DNA from: Bordetella genomosp. 13
GTDB lineage: Bacteria; Pseudomonadota; Gammaproteobacteria; Burkholderiales; Burkholderiaceae_B
Direction of reading: 5' to 3'
DNA length: 64,000 nt
Assembly: GCF_007679965.1 (NCBI RefSeq)
Contig: NZ_VEHL01000006.1
Span: 186,001-250,000 of the forward strand
Position 1 is the stretch's first letter. Each line of letters begins with the position of its first letter. A program made the position numbers and the translations under genes. Below are positions 31,386 to 41,322 of the stretch, one piece after another. The notes under the pieces are model-generated. The model worked only from the letters and a program-made list of their open reading frames with translations, did not search any database and was not told where the DNA came from.

Positions 31386-33581
31386 TCAATTCTTGGGGGA
31401 TGCCGAAACCGTACGGCGCAGGTTGGCCATGCCGCGATCGCGCAGGTAGCGCAACAGCAGCGTGAAGCCGCGCAGGCCGATGGAGGAGATGTGGCGCATG
31501 GCGACCAGCGGCGAGTCGGGCGTGCTCTGGCCCCACATCGATGCCCACGTATCGGCGCGCGCGAACGTGACCTGCGCCAGTTCGCTCTCCTGCTCCAGCG
31601 TCAGGTTCTGGAAGCTCAAGCCCAGGCGATTGCCGCGGCTGAACGTGACGCTCGCGGGAAACACGCCTTCGAATTCACCGCGGAAAACCGAGATCATGAC
31701 GCTCGTACCCTGCGGCACCTGCGCGCCGTCGGGCAGCACCACGCCCAGTCCGCCTTGCGAGAAATCGCTGATGCGGCAAGCCATCCGGCGCCCATCGGGC
31801 AGGCCGACGGCAGCGGGCAGGTCCACCGCGACGCGGTGCGTGCTGCGCAGTTGCCGCACCTCGCCCGCCACGGCCACGGCCGCTCCGGTGATGATGATGT
31901 TGTAGAACGTCCAGGCCACGTTGATCAGGATGGTCAACGCCGTATCGAGGTCGGACGCGAAGAACATGCTGGTCAGGCCGATCACCATGCCCAGCAGATT
32001 CAGGCCCAGCAGTACGACGTAGGGCCGCGCCAGCTCCCAGTCGAAGTACGACTCGCTGATCACGCCGCCCTTGGCCGTCACGTTGAAGATCGCGCGATTG
32101 GGGCTGATCAGCGTCTGCAGGGCAGGCCGCATGATGTACCACGCGAGCACCGCCTCGTAGACCTCGTTCCAGAACGAATGCCGGAATCTTCCCTGCACGC
32201 GCGACCCGCTCAGGCTCGACAGGACGATGTGCGGCAGCGCATACGCGGCCACCATCAACGCCGAGGCGTGGAACACGTGCGCCCCGAAGAACAGGAACGC
32301 CAGCGGAGTGGTGAGGAACACCACGCGCGGCAGGCCGAAGAAGAAGTGCAGCATGGCATTCAGGTAGCACAGCCGCTGCCCCAGCTTCAGGCCGGGTCCC
32401 AACAGGGGATTGTTGATGCGGATGATCTGCGCCATGCCCCGCGCCCAACGGGTGCGCTGGCCGATGTGGCGTGAAAGGTTCTCCGTGGCCAGGCCCGCCG
32501 CCTGCGGTATCGCCAGGTAGGCGGTGTTGAATCCGGCGCGGTTCATCTTCAGCGCGGTCAGCGCGTCTTCCGTCACGCTTTCGGTCGCGACGCCGCCGAC
32601 CTCGGCCAGCAGGCTGCGCCGCATCACGGCGCACGATCCGCAAAAGAACGTGGCGTTCCACAGGTCGTTGCCGTCCTGGATGACGCCGTAGAACAGCTCG
32701 CCCTCGTTGGGCACGTTGCGGAAGGTCTCGAGGTTGCGTTCGAAGGGATCGGGCGAGAAGAAAACGTGCGGCGTCTGCAGCATCGCCAGCTTCTCGTCCT
32801 TGACGAACCAGCCCATGCAGATCTGCAGGAACGAGCGCGTCGGGATGTGGTCGCAATCGAACACCGCGACGAATTCGCCGTCGGTCCTGGCCAGCGCGGC
32901 ATTGATGTTGCCGGCCTTGGCGTGGCGATTGTCGTCGCGCGTCAGGTAGCCCGCGCCAGCCTGGGCGCAGAAGTCGCGGAACTCGGCGCGGCGTCCGTCA
33001 TCCAGCACGTACACGCGCAGGCGATCGGCGGGCCAGTCCAGCGACATGGCGGCCAGCACCGACTGCCGCACCACGCTGAGCGGTTCGTTGTAGGTCGGGA
33101 TGAAGACGTCGATGGACGGCCACACGGCGGGATTGCCAGGCATCGGCATCGGCTTGCGCTGCAGCGGCCAGGCGCTCTGGAAGTAGCTCAGCAGCATCAC
33201 CGTCAGGGCGTACAGCTCGGCCAGCAGCAGGCCGTAGCCGAACGCCATGTCGATGGGATCCAGGAAACCCAGCGTCTGCGTCACCCGCCAGTACATGTAG
33301 CGCAGCGACACGATGATCGACAGCGCCACCATCACCAGCGTGATCAGGCGTCCGCCCATGCGGTGCAGTACCAGCGCCAGCACCACGCAGATGCCGGTGA
33401 ACATCAGCTGCTGGGCCAGGCCGAACTCGACGGTGACCGCCAGCACGAACAGCAACGCCGCCACCGCGCCCGCCAGCACGCGCATCCAGCGGTTGGACCA
33501 CAACGGCATCGCCAGCAGGGCCTCGTCCCATGGAGCGGCGCCGTCGCGGCGGCCCAGGCGCCCGGAAAAGGGGTTCTTCAT
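31386..33581 (-). CDS. bcsA: Cellulose synthase catalytic subunit BcsA (731 aa)
   Basis: The inner-membrane GT2 processive synthase that makes beta-1,4-glucan from UDP-glucose. The catalytic series is complete: DDG (194-196), DCD (242-244), FFCGS (312-316), TED (337-339) and QRTRW (375-379). Hydrophobic segments flank the glycosyltransferase domain on both sides. The C-terminal PilZ domain has RSTHR (579-583) and DFSQGG (606-611), the cyclic di-GMP binding motifs. The start at 33581 overlaps the bcsQ stop as ATGA. Length is below the Escherichia coli form (872 aa), mainly at the N-terminus, and matches shorter Burkholderiales forms. Confidence 0.97.
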   Translation of the reverse strand: MKNPFSGRLGRRDGAAPWDEALLAMPLWSNRWMRVLAGAVAALLFVLAVTVEFGLAQQLMFTGICVVLALVLHRMGGRLITLVMVALSIIVSLRYMYWRVTQTLGFLDPIDMAFGYGLLLAELYALTVMLLSYFQSAWPLQRKPMPMPGNPAVWPSIDVFIPTYNEPLSVVRQSVLAAMSLDWPADRLRVYVLDDGRRAEFRDFCAQAGAGYLTRDDNRHAKAGNINAALARTDGEFVAVFDCDHIPTRSFLQICMGWFVKDEKLAMLQTPHVFFSPDPFERNLETFRNVPNEGELFYGVIQDGNDLWNATFFCGSCAVMRRSLLAEVGGVATESVTEDALTALKMNRAGFNTAYLAIPQAAGLATENLSRHIGQRTRWARGMAQIIRINNPLLGPGLKLGQRLCYLNAMLHFFFGLPRVVFLTTPLAFLFFGAHVFHASALMVAAYALPHIVLSSLSGSRVQGRFRHSFWNEVYEAVLAWYIMRPALQTLISPNRAIFNVTAKGGVISESYFDWELARPYVVLLGLNLLGMVIGLTSMFFASDLDTALTILINVAWTFYNIIITGAAVAVAGEVRQLRSTHRVAVDLPAAVGLPDGRRMACRISDFSQGGLGVVLPDGAQVPQGTSVMISVFRGEFEGVFPASVTFSRGNRLGLSFQNLTLEQESELAQVTFARADTWASMWGQSTPDSPLVAMRHISSIGLRGFTLLLRYLRDRGMANLRRTVSASPKN

Positions 33582-34354
33582 GCCGGCTGGCCTCCGGCGA
33601 CGCGCAGTTGCTGCTGCACCCACCCGGCGCACGCCAGAAGGTCGGCGCGCCCCAGGCTGTACGGATCGTGTTCGATGACGGTACGGCCGTAGGCCAGCGC
33701 CTCGCTGACGGACTGGTCCTGGTGCACCACGCCGATCACGCGCTCGCGCAGCGACTCGCGGATCAGCCGCACGGCGTCCTTGGACAGCTGCCGTGCGCCG
33801 TCGGCCTGATTGACGACGTATCCATGGCCCAGGTAGTCGCTGCGGTTGGCGCAGTAGTTCTGGATCAGGCCCTCGATCATCGGCAGCGTGGCGTAGGACG
33901 CCGCGTCGGCCAGCGTCACGGCCAGCACCAGGTGGGCGATGCCCAGCGACTGGCGCAGGTACTCGGAGGGCCCGGGCGGCGTGTCGATCACCACCACCGT
34001 GTCCTCGGTGACGTTCAGGCCTTCCAGGTGGCGCTTGAGCCACAGCGGATCGGCCACCAGCTGGCGCTCCAGCGCCTGGCGGTCGGTTTCGTTGACCTGG
34101 CCGAACGGCATCATGTAGATGCCCGACTGGCCTTGCACGCAGGCGTTGCGCCACGACGTGCCGCCCACGCTGGCGCGCGAGATGCCGCCGATGTTGTGCA
34201 GGTCGCCGCCCAGGTGGAAGCGCAAGGCGTTCTGCGGGTCCAGGTCGATGGCCAGCACGGCGCGGCCCGCCTGCCGCAAGGCGACGCACAGATTGGCGGC
34301 CACCGTGCTCTTGCCCACGCCGCCCTTGGCGGAAACGATAGCGATGATCTTCAC
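33578..34354 (-). CDS. bcsQ: Cellulose biosynthesis MinD/ParA-like ATPase BcsQ (258 aa, GTG start)
   Basis: A cytoplasmic deviant-Walker ATPase that localises or stabilises the cellulose machinery. The Walker A motif is KGGVGKST (10-17), Walker A' is LAIDLDPQN and Walker B-like is VVVIDTPPG. Length matches BcsQ/YhjQ (about 240-260). The GTG start at 34354 overlaps the bcsP stop as GTGA and the gene overlaps bcsA at its end as ATGA, so three cellulose genes are translationally linked. It is equivalent to WssA-type ATPases in Pseudomonas. Confidence 0.94.
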   Translation of the reverse strand: MKIIAIVSAKGGVGKSTVAANLCVALRQAGRAVLAIDLDPQNALRFHLGGDLHNIGGISRASVGGTSWRNACVQGQSGIYMMPFGQVNETDRQALERQLVADPLWLKRHLEGLNVTEDTVVVIDTPPGPSEYLRQSLGIAHLVLAVTLADAASYATLPMIEGLIQNYCANRSDYLGHGYVVNQADGARQLSKDAVRLIRESLRERVIGVVHQDQSVSEALAYGRTVIEHDPYSLGRADLLACAGWVQQQLRVAGGQPA

Positions 34355-35091
34355 GATTGCTTGTTGGAAGAGAAGGAGCCGGATGCCAGGCGGGCGAACA
34401 CGTTCTTGAGGGACCCGCGCGCCGGAGCGGGCTCGACGGCCGGCTGCGAAACCGGGACTTGCGCCGCCGGATGTTGCGGCGCGGGTGCAGGCACGGCCGC
34501 CACGGCAGGCACCGGCACGGCCACCATCGGCGCGGCCTGCACCGGCGAGCCCTGCGCGGCAACGAACGGCGCAGTCGCGGGCGCCGGCTCGGCCATCTGG
34601 GGCGCAACCGGCGCCGGCACGGCGACAGGCGCCGGCGCGAAAACCTGGAGGGCAGCAGGCGCCTGAACCGGCTCCGGATATGCCGGCGCCGCCGTGACCT
34701 CAGGCGGCTGCGGGGCGGACGGCGCCAGAGACACCGGCGCCGCGTCGACGGGCGCCGCCGCAACCGGCATCTGCCCGGCAGCCAGCTCGGCCTCCGCCTT
34801 CACCGACGGCGCCAGCCAGGGCTCGATACGCACGGCCGCCGCCAGCGGGATGGGCATGGCGGCGGGGACGACCACGGGCGAACTCGGCGGCCACGGCGAG
34901 CCGGCATTCGGCGAATCGGCACGCTCGCCCACCGAAGGCGGCAGCATGGCCAGCTCGGGCCGGATCGCCGACAGCAGCGGCCAGCGCTCGCGCGAGGCCT
35001 GCGCCTGGTTGGCCTGTCCTACCTCCAGGTACTGCTCGGCGTCTCCACCAAATCGTTGGTAGAGGCTCGAAATATCGGTGGAATCGCTCAT
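34351..35091 (-). CDS. bcsP: Cellulose biosynthesis protein BcsP (246 aa)
   Basis: A proline/alanine-rich protein with short conserved ends. The N-terminus (DISSLYQRFGGDAEQYLEV, then RERWPLLSAI) matches the BcsP/BcsR-type RWPLL motif. The C-terminus (SLKNVFARLASG) matches the basic tail of BcsO/BcsP proteins. The middle (about 60-225) is low-complexity Pro-Ala-Val and probably disordered. An AGGTCG site precedes the ATG. It lies between bcsD and bcsQ, the usual place for BcsP in BcsD-containing operons. It probably acts in the cytoplasm with BcsQ in organising synthase complexes; that is inferred from gene order. Confidence 0.82.
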   Translation of the reverse strand: MSDSTDISSLYQRFGGDAEQYLEVGQANQAQASRERWPLLSAIRPELAMLPPSVGERADSPNAGSPWPPSSPVVVPAAMPIPLAAAVRIEPWLAPSVKAEAELAAGQMPVAAAPVDAAPVSLAPSAPQPPEVTAAPAYPEPVQAPAALQVFAPAPVAVPAPVAPQMAEPAPATAPFVAAQGSPVQAAPMVAVPVPAVAAVPAPAPQHPAAQVPVSQPAVEPAPARGSLKNVFARLASGSFSSNKQS

Positions 35092-35148
35092 GGTTCGACC
35101 TGTTCGGTTGGGACCCGCATGCCGGCCGCAGGCGGCCTCGAAGGCGGC

Positions 35149-35628
35149 TTACTTGCCGAATCGGAAAACGACGGTCCCCAGGGAATCGGGTTCGCCCGCC
35201 TGGGTCACGTGCAGTTGCGCGTCGGCGCCCAGGTCACGCATCCAGAACTCGTAGGCGCCTTCCAGGAAGCCGTTCGTCCAGCCCTTGTGGCTGGCGCCGA
35301 ACGCGGCCTGTAGTGGAGCGCAGTTGTGCGTCAGCGCGAGGTGGTCGTCCGCTTCGGCGATCTCTACCCAGCCCCAGTCCTGCGCGTGCCAGACACGATT
35401 GATGGCCGCCTGCAGTTCGCTGATCGTTCCCGAGCCGCCCAGCGCGTGCTGCCGCGCGAAACGCTCGCCCGTGCGCCGCATCACGTTGCGCAGGTGATTG
35501 GGCGTCAGGTCCTGCGTGAGCTCCGCCGCCAGGGCGGCGAGGAACTCGCGCCACTGGTGGGCGCACAGGCGCTGGCTGAGATGGGTGTGAAGGGCGCTTT
35601 CCACGAATGTCCTCTGGTTGTAAGGCAT
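35149..35628 (-). CDS. bcsD: Cellulose crystallisation protein BcsD (159 aa)
   Basis: The first gene of the cellulose operon. It matches BcsD/AxCesD in size (about 156 aa) and pattern: LCAHQWREFLAALAAELTQD at the N-terminus, a central NHLRNVMRRTGERFARQ, and WVEIAEADDHLALTHNCAP near the middle. BcsD forms an octameric periplasmic ring in Komagataeibacter that helps line up glucan chains, although it has no signal peptide there and none is visible here. The start at 35628 (MPYNQRTFVESALH) is favoured; 35658 is an in-frame alternative. Ribosome sites are weak for both. Being promoter-proximal rather than last, its position differs from Komagataeibacter. Confidence 0.88.
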   Translation of the reverse strand: MPYNQRTFVESALHTHLSQRLCAHQWREFLAALAAELTQDLTPNHLRNVMRRTGERFARQHALGGSGTISELQAAINRVWHAQDWGWVEIAEADDHLALTHNCAPLQAAFGASHKGWTNGFLEGAYEFWMRDLGADAQLHVTQAGEPDSLGTVVFRFGK

Positions 35629-35872
35629 CAGAACGCTATGCCAGAGCGCAGCGGGCATGTGCCTGCCGCCTGCGGTGCGTGCAGACCGCAAAAGTTTGAA
35701 ATTATGCGCAAAAAGGGTGCAGCCATGCGCCCGTCGGCATTCCCCGGACGGAAATGCGCAATCCACCAGACGGACGAGGAAAGTCGGGCGAGGTGGTTCC
35801 CCATCGAATGGACAAGGAAAGAGACGGCGGGAATCTTCTTGCTTGCTGTGTTCGTGTGGTGAGAAACCGACA

Positions 35873-35893
35873 TGGCACTTCTGCCAAGTGGCA
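35873..35893. promoter_or_regulatory. Imperfect palindrome, candidate regulator site
   Basis: TGGCACTT and AAGTGGCA flank five bases; seven of eight arm positions pair. An inner perfect element TGGCA-CTTC-TGCCA overlaps it. It lies about 245 bases upstream of bcsD. The binding protein is unknown. Confidence 0.35.
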
Positions 35894-36067
35894 AGGCGGA
35901 GCTGCGGGGTTCCGGCCGCATTCTTGAGGCATGACCTTGCGTCTGAGGCGCACGGAATCGCTGGGCCAGGAGGCGGAAAGCGGGGTTCCGAACGCAACCG
36001 ATTCTAATATGGTCACTGTTAAAATCTGAATGATTTGACACCCCTGGATTCATTTTTCGGGCCAAAC

Positions 36068-36085
36068 TGACGTTTTTTGACGTTT
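36068..36085. repeat. Direct repeat TGACGTTT upstream of the GDP-mannose gene
   Basis: TGACGTTT occurs at 36068-36075 and again at 36078-36085, exactly one helical turn apart. This lies 50-67 bases before the start codon, where an activator would contact RNA polymerase. Confidence 0.4.
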
Positions 36086-36134
36086 CGCAGCGCATGCGCG
36101 GCGTATCCTGCCGCTCAATTCCAAGGAGCCCAGC

Positions 36135-37562
36135 ATGTCCAGCGCAGCACCCGTGAAGTTGCAACCCGTCCTGCTGGCGGGCGGCTCGGGTACCCGGCTC
36201 TGGCCACTGTCCCGGGAAAGCTATCCCAAGCAGTTCCTGCCCTTGCTGGGCGACAACTCCGCGTTGCAGGCCACCTGGCAGCGCGTGGCCGAGCTTGCCG
36301 ACCACGCGCCCGTGTTGGTAACAAACGAAGCGCATAGGTTCATCGTGGCCGAACAATTGCGCCAGCTGGGCCTGCAGCACCCCGCCATCCTGCTCGAACC
36401 CGCCGGCCGCAATACCGCTCCCGCCATCGCGCTGGCCGCGCTGCATGCCGTGGCGCAAGGCGGCGATGCGCTGCTGCTGGTGTTGCCGTCGGACCACGCC
36501 ATCCTCAAGCCGGAAGCCTTCCGCCAGGCCGTCGCCCAGGCGCGCGAGCCCGCGCTGGCCGGCAAGCTGGTCACCTTCGGCGTGGTGCCCGCCTATGCGG
36601 AAACCGGCTATGGCTACATCCGCACCGCGGCGGGCGGCGATGCCGGGGCTCCCGCCGCCGTCGAGGCCTTCGTCGAGAAGCCCGACGCCGCCACGGCCGC
36701 GCAATACGTCGCCAGCGGCCGCTATTTCTGGAACAGCGGCATGTTCCTGTTCCTGGCCTCGCGCTATCTGCAGGCGCTCGGGCAACACCGCCCCGATATC
36801 CTGCACGCCTGCCAGGCCGCCGTGGCCGGGCAGCGCCACGACGGCGATTTCGTACGTTTCGACCAGGCCGCCTTCGCCGCCTGCCCGTCCGACTCCATCG
36901 ACTACGCCGTCATGGAACGCGACCCGAACGTGGCCATGGTGCCGCTGGACGCGGGCTGGAGCGACATCGGCTCGTGGGCCTCGCTGTGGCAGCTCACGCC
37001 GCGCGACGAGCAGGGCAACGCCTTGCGCGGCGACGTGATCGCCGAGGCCTGCCAGAACGTCTACGCCTATTCCAGCCATCGCCTGGTGACCCTGCTGGGC
37101 ATGCAGGACACGGTGGTGGTCGAGACGCCCGACGCCATCCTCGTGGCGGCGCGCGACCAGGTGCAGGACGTCCGCCGCATCGTGGCGCGCCTGCAGGCCG
37201 ACCAGCGTCCCGAAGCGGCCCAGCATCGGCTGGCCTATCGCCCCTGGGGCACGTACGACGCCATCGATAGCGGGTCGCGCTTCAAGGTCAAGCGCATCAC
37301 GGTGGCGCCCGGCGGCCGCCTGTCGCTGCAGATGCACCATCACCGCGCAGAACATTGGATCGTCGTTGCGGGAACCGCACGGATCACGCGCGGCGAAGAA
37401 GTTTTTCTCCTTACTGAAAACCAATCGACGTATATTCCGCTGGGCGTGCGCCACCGCCTGGAGAATCCGGGGTCGATTCCGCTGGAATTGATCGAGGTCC
37501 AGTCGGGTCCCTACCTCGCCGAGGACGACATCGTCCGCTTCGACGATTCCTACGGCCGTTGA
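36135..37562 (+). CDS. manC: Mannose-1-phosphate guanylyltransferase / mannose-6-phosphate isomerase (475 aa)
   Basis: A bifunctional cytoplasmic enzyme of GDP-mannose synthesis (ManC/CpsB/AlgA type). The N-terminal nucleotidyltransferase domain begins PVLLAGGSGTRLWPLSRESY with the YPKQF lysine, and FVEKPD follows mid-domain. The C-terminal cupin (about 355-475) carries the metal-site sequence LQMHHHRAEHWIVV and the RPWGTYD entry motif. Length fits the bifunctional form (about 470-480). A strong AAGGAG precedes the ATG. As the first gene of the exopolysaccharide locus it suggests that mannose, or a GDP-mannose-derived sugar such as fucose, is part of the repeat unit. No gmd/fcl genes are seen here. 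Confidence 0.96.
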   Translation: MSSAAPVKLQPVLLAGGSGTRLWPLSRESYPKQFLPLLGDNSALQATWQRVAELADHAPVLVTNEAHRFIVAEQLRQLGLQHPAILLEPAGRNTAPAIALAALHAVAQGGDALLLVLPSDHAILKPEAFRQAVAQAREPALAGKLVTFGVVPAYAETGYGYIRTAAGGDAGAPAAVEAFVEKPDAATAAQYVASGRYFWNSGMFLFLASRYLQALGQHRPDILHACQAAVAGQRHDGDFVRFDQAAFAACPSDSIDYAVMERDPNVAMVPLDAGWSDIGSWASLWQLTPRDEQGNALRGDVIAEACQNVYAYSSHRLVTLLGMQDTVVVETPDAILVAARDQVQDVRRIVARLQADQRPEAAQHRLAYRPWGTYDAIDSGSRFKVKRITVAPGGRLSLQMHHHRAEHWIVVAGTARITRGEEVFLLTENQSTYIPLGVRHRLENPGSIPLELIEVQSGPYLAEDDIVRFDDSYGR

Positions 37563-37593
37563 TGCCGCCGTCCGACCACCCGCCATCCATACA

Positions 37594-39012
<1,419 letters not shown>

Positions 39013-39034
39013 TCGCCAGGGCCGGCCACAGGCC

Positions 39035-40294
39035 TCAGCAGAGGTCGAATTCCGGCCGGCGGTACAGGCATTCGCTGGACTTCAGGCGCTCGCGCAGCGT
39101 GCCGCCCTGGTCGCCGTAGGTGTATTGCACTCCCAGGCGCACGAAGACCTGGTCGTAGGAGTCCTGCGGCGTGGGCGCCGTCTCGCGGTCCCGGTAGAAA
39201 TCCAGCACCCAGCGCAGGTTGTCCCGCGGTTGCCATTCCAGGCGCGGGCCGTAGCGCAGCACCTGCACCGTCTCGCTGTCCCCGCTCACCGCGTCCTGCT
39301 TCTGCACGGCGCGCTCGATTCCCATGCCCAACGAGATCTTGGGCGTGGCACGCCAGCGCACCGCCAGGCGTCCGCCCGTCTCGGTGGCATACAGCACGTC
39401 GGGATTGTCGTCATAGGCGTACGGGCGGCGCCACAGCCGCAGGTCGAACTGCGTCTTGGGCGAATAGTCCCAGCGCGCCAGGGCGTCCAGCGTGACCAGG
39501 TTGGTGTCGCGCCCCTCCAGGTGCGCGTAGCGGCGCTGCAGGTAGCCCACGCGCGCGCCCACCAGGGTCTTGGGGCTGTACTCCCATTGAACGTTGACGA
39601 AGCTCTCGGTGTCGTCGTACGCGTTGTCCAGCAGGGTGGCCTGGCTGGAATTGCGGCGGATGTAGTCCACGCCGGTGCGGCGCACGCCCGCCTGCGCGAA
39701 CGAGCGGCCCAGGCCGGTATGGAAGGCGGATACCTGCCAGCCTGTCTCGTCGCGATCGTACAGTTGGCGGTTGCCCTCGTTGTCGTAGCGCACCGTGTTC
39801 TGGAACAGGGTGACCACGGGCAGGCGCAGGTTCTCGGTGACACGCACGCCGGCTTCGGCCTGCAGGCCCTGGCGCTTGGTGATGTCGCGCTGCGGATACG
39901 TGCGATTCAGGTCGTTGAGCTGTTCTTCATGGCGCACGCCGACGCTGCCGTCCAGCAGCCGGCCGGCACGCCAGCGCAGGTCCACGTTCAGGCTGCGCGG
40001 CTGGTGATCGAGCTGGCGCGAATTGCTGTAGCGCGCATCGGCAACGGTTCCCGCCACGTCCAGCCGGGTGTCGCGGGACAGCAGCGGCACCTGCGCCGCA
40101 AGGCCGATGGCGTTGACCATGACCGAGGCGTCGCGCCGCTGGTCCGAGGACTCGGGCAGGCGCGCCGGATTGCTCTGGCGCTGCACCGAGCTGGTCACCT
40201 GCACGGCGTAGTCGATGCCTTCGGGAAACTCCGCCGCGGGCGCGGCCGGCGTCGACGCCAGCAGCACGGCCGACGCGACCCACGTGCGCCGCAT
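39035..40294 (-). CDS. Outer-membrane beta-barrel protein of the exopolysaccharide locus (419 aa)
   Basis: A secreted protein with a signal peptide (MRRTWVASAVLLASTPAAPA) and a long series of amphipathic strands with alternating aromatic residues, ending YRRPEFDLC. This is typical of the putative beta-barrel porin-2 (BBP2) proteins found in exopolysaccharide clusters, for example EpsL-like. It may help the polymer pass or attach to the outer membrane. The ATG at 40294 lacks a ribosome site; a GTG at 40312 that overlaps the stop of the upstream glycosyltransferase (GTGA) is an equally possible start. Two cysteines near the C-terminus (SECLYRRPEFDLC) could form a terminal disulfide. Confidence 0.82.
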   Translation of the reverse strand: MRRTWVASAVLLASTPAAPAAEFPEGIDYAVQVTSSVQRQSNPARLPESSDQRRDASVMVNAIGLAAQVPLLSRDTRLDVAGTVADARYSNSRQLDHQPRSLNVDLRWRAGRLLDGSVGVRHEEQLNDLNRTYPQRDITKRQGLQAEAGVRVTENLRLPVVTLFQNTVRYDNEGNRQLYDRDETGWQVSAFHTGLGRSFAQAGVRRTGVDYIRRNSSQATLLDNAYDDTESFVNVQWEYSPKTLVGARVGYLQRRYAHLEGRDTNLVTLDALARWDYSPKTQFDLRLWRRPYAYDDNPDVLYATETGGRLAVRWRATPKISLGMGIERAVQKQDAVSGDSETVQVLRYGPRLEWQPRDNLRWVLDFYRDRETAPTPQDSYDQVFVRLGVQYTYGDQGGTLRERLKSSECLYRRPEFDLC

Positions 40295-40308
40295 GCGCAC
40301 GGGGCACG

Positions 40309-41145
40309 TCACGGCGCGTCGCCGCCATTGCGCTGGCTGCGCCATTGTTTCCAGCACAGCAGGGCGAACCAGGGGTCGTCCACCAGGTAGCGGCGCCACA
40401 GGCGGCGCGGGTTGTTGAGCAGGCGCCACAGCCATTCCATGCCCGTGCGCTGGAAGGCGCGCGGCGCGCGGCGCGACAGGCCGATGGCGAATTCCATCGC
40501 GGCGCCCACGCAGAGCACGACGCCGCCGGGCAGGGTGGGCGCGTAGTGCAGCGCCCAGTTCTCCTGCTTGGGCAGGCCCAGGCAGGCGAAGACCACGTCG
40601 GGGGCGGCCTGGCGCACCTGCTGCGCGAAGGCCTCGCCCTCGGCGCCCAGCGGCTCGAACTGCATCGAGGGGCAGACGATGTCGATGCGCAAGCCCGGGA
40701 AATACTCGGCGAAGCGGGCCTTCAGGTCGGCCTCCGAGCCCGGACGTCCGCCCAGCAGCATCACGCGCCAACCGTTCTGCCGCGACTGTTCGCACATCGC
40801 CACGAACAGATCGGCGCCGGTGACGCGCTGCGGCAGCGGCCGGCCCAGCAGCCGGCTGGCCCACACCACCGGCATGCCGTCGGCGAAGATGTAGTCCGCG
40901 CGCGCATAGCGTGCGCGGAATTCGGGCCGGGCGTCCAGGCGCACGACGTGGTCGACGTTGGGCGTGACCACCACCCGGGCATGGCCGTCGCGCCGCTCGG
41001 CGGCCTGGGCCAGCGCCTGCACCGCGTCGTCGAACGACACGGCCGCGATGTCCAGTTCGAACAGGCGGACCTTCGGCAGGGCGGGGAGATCAGCGGGAGA
41101 GATGCCGGCGCCGTCGGGGCCGGAGGGGTGCGGCAAACTTTGCAA
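40309..41145 (-). CDS. WecG/TagA/CpsF-family glycosyltransferase (278 aa, TTG start)
   Basis: A GT26 enzyme that adds the second sugar (often ManNAc/ManNAcA or glucose) to an undecaprenyl-linked sugar. Motifs are TPNVDHVVRLD, ADGMPVVWASRLLGRPLPQR, VTGADLF, LLGGRPG and ACLGLPKQENW. The only plausible starts are TTG codons at 41145 or 41136; no ATG lies in the correct region and no strong ribosome site is visible, so translation may be modest. It shares a short divergent promoter region with the Wza-like gene and is followed without a gap by the beta-barrel gene. Confidence 0.92.
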   Translation of the reverse strand: MQSLPHPSGPDGAGISPADLPALPKVRLFELDIAAVSFDDAVQALAQAAERRDGHARVVVTPNVDHVVRLDARPEFRARYARADYIFADGMPVVWASRLLGRPLPQRVTGADLFVAMCEQSRQNGWRVMLLGGRPGSEADLKARFAEYFPGLRIDIVCPSMQFEPLGAEGEAFAQQVRQAAPDVVFACLGLPKQENWALHYAPTLPGGVVLCVGAAMEFAIGLSRRAPRAFQRTGMEWLWRLLNNPRRLWRRYLVDDPWFALLCWKQWRSQRNGGDAP

Positions 41146-41236
41146 AGACAGGTCTCGGTGGAGGGAGAAAGTGCTATATGGTGTCTGCCGCGCCCCGATG
41201 CCCCGCGCGGCGGGCGTACCGATGACCGAACGCCGT

Positions 41237-41283
41237 ATTGTATTTATAAACTTTTGAGCGTGACAGATTGCATGCGCTACTAT
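41237..41283. promoter_or_regulatory. Overlapping divergent promoter candidates (glycosyltransferase and Wza-like gene)
   Basis: Rightward: TTGAGC (41254-41259), 18 bases, TACTAT (41278-41283). Leftward on the minus strand: CTGTCA (41266-41261), 18 bases, TACAAT (41242-41237). The two interleave within 47 bases in an A/T-rich patch, so RNA polymerase binding in the two directions would compete. Confidence 0.35.
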
Positions 41284-41292
41284 CGTGGCGGC

Positions 41293-41322
41293 ATGTACAC
41301 GGCGCTGAACGAGTGGAGATGA
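41293..41322 (+). CDS. Possible nine-codon leader peptide
   Basis: An ATG at 41293 starts MYTALNEWR and stops at TGA 41320-41322, overlapping the ATG of the Wza-like gene as ATGA. The putative start lies only about ten bases after the TACTAT -10 candidate, so it would be nearly leaderless. It may couple or tune translation of the exporter; it may also be chance. Confidence 0.25.
   Translation: MYTALNEWR

Larger units (their letters stand above)
35629..36134. other. Divergent control region between the cellulose and exopolysaccharide loci
   Basis: This 506-base spacer separates bcsD (minus) from the GDP-mannose gene (plus). It contains a CATAAT -10-like hexamer on the minus strand (35701-35706), a near-perfect 21-base palindrome (35873-35893), a run of A/T-rich sequence around 36000-36080 and a direct repeat of TGACGTTT. 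No open frame inside has coding character. It is the natural place for joint regulation of the two polysaccharides. Confidence 0.55.

Noticed and set aside
36035..36063. TTGACA at 36035-36040 as the -35 of the GDP-mannose gene promoter
   Set aside because: No acceptable -10 hexamer occurs 15-19 bases downstream.
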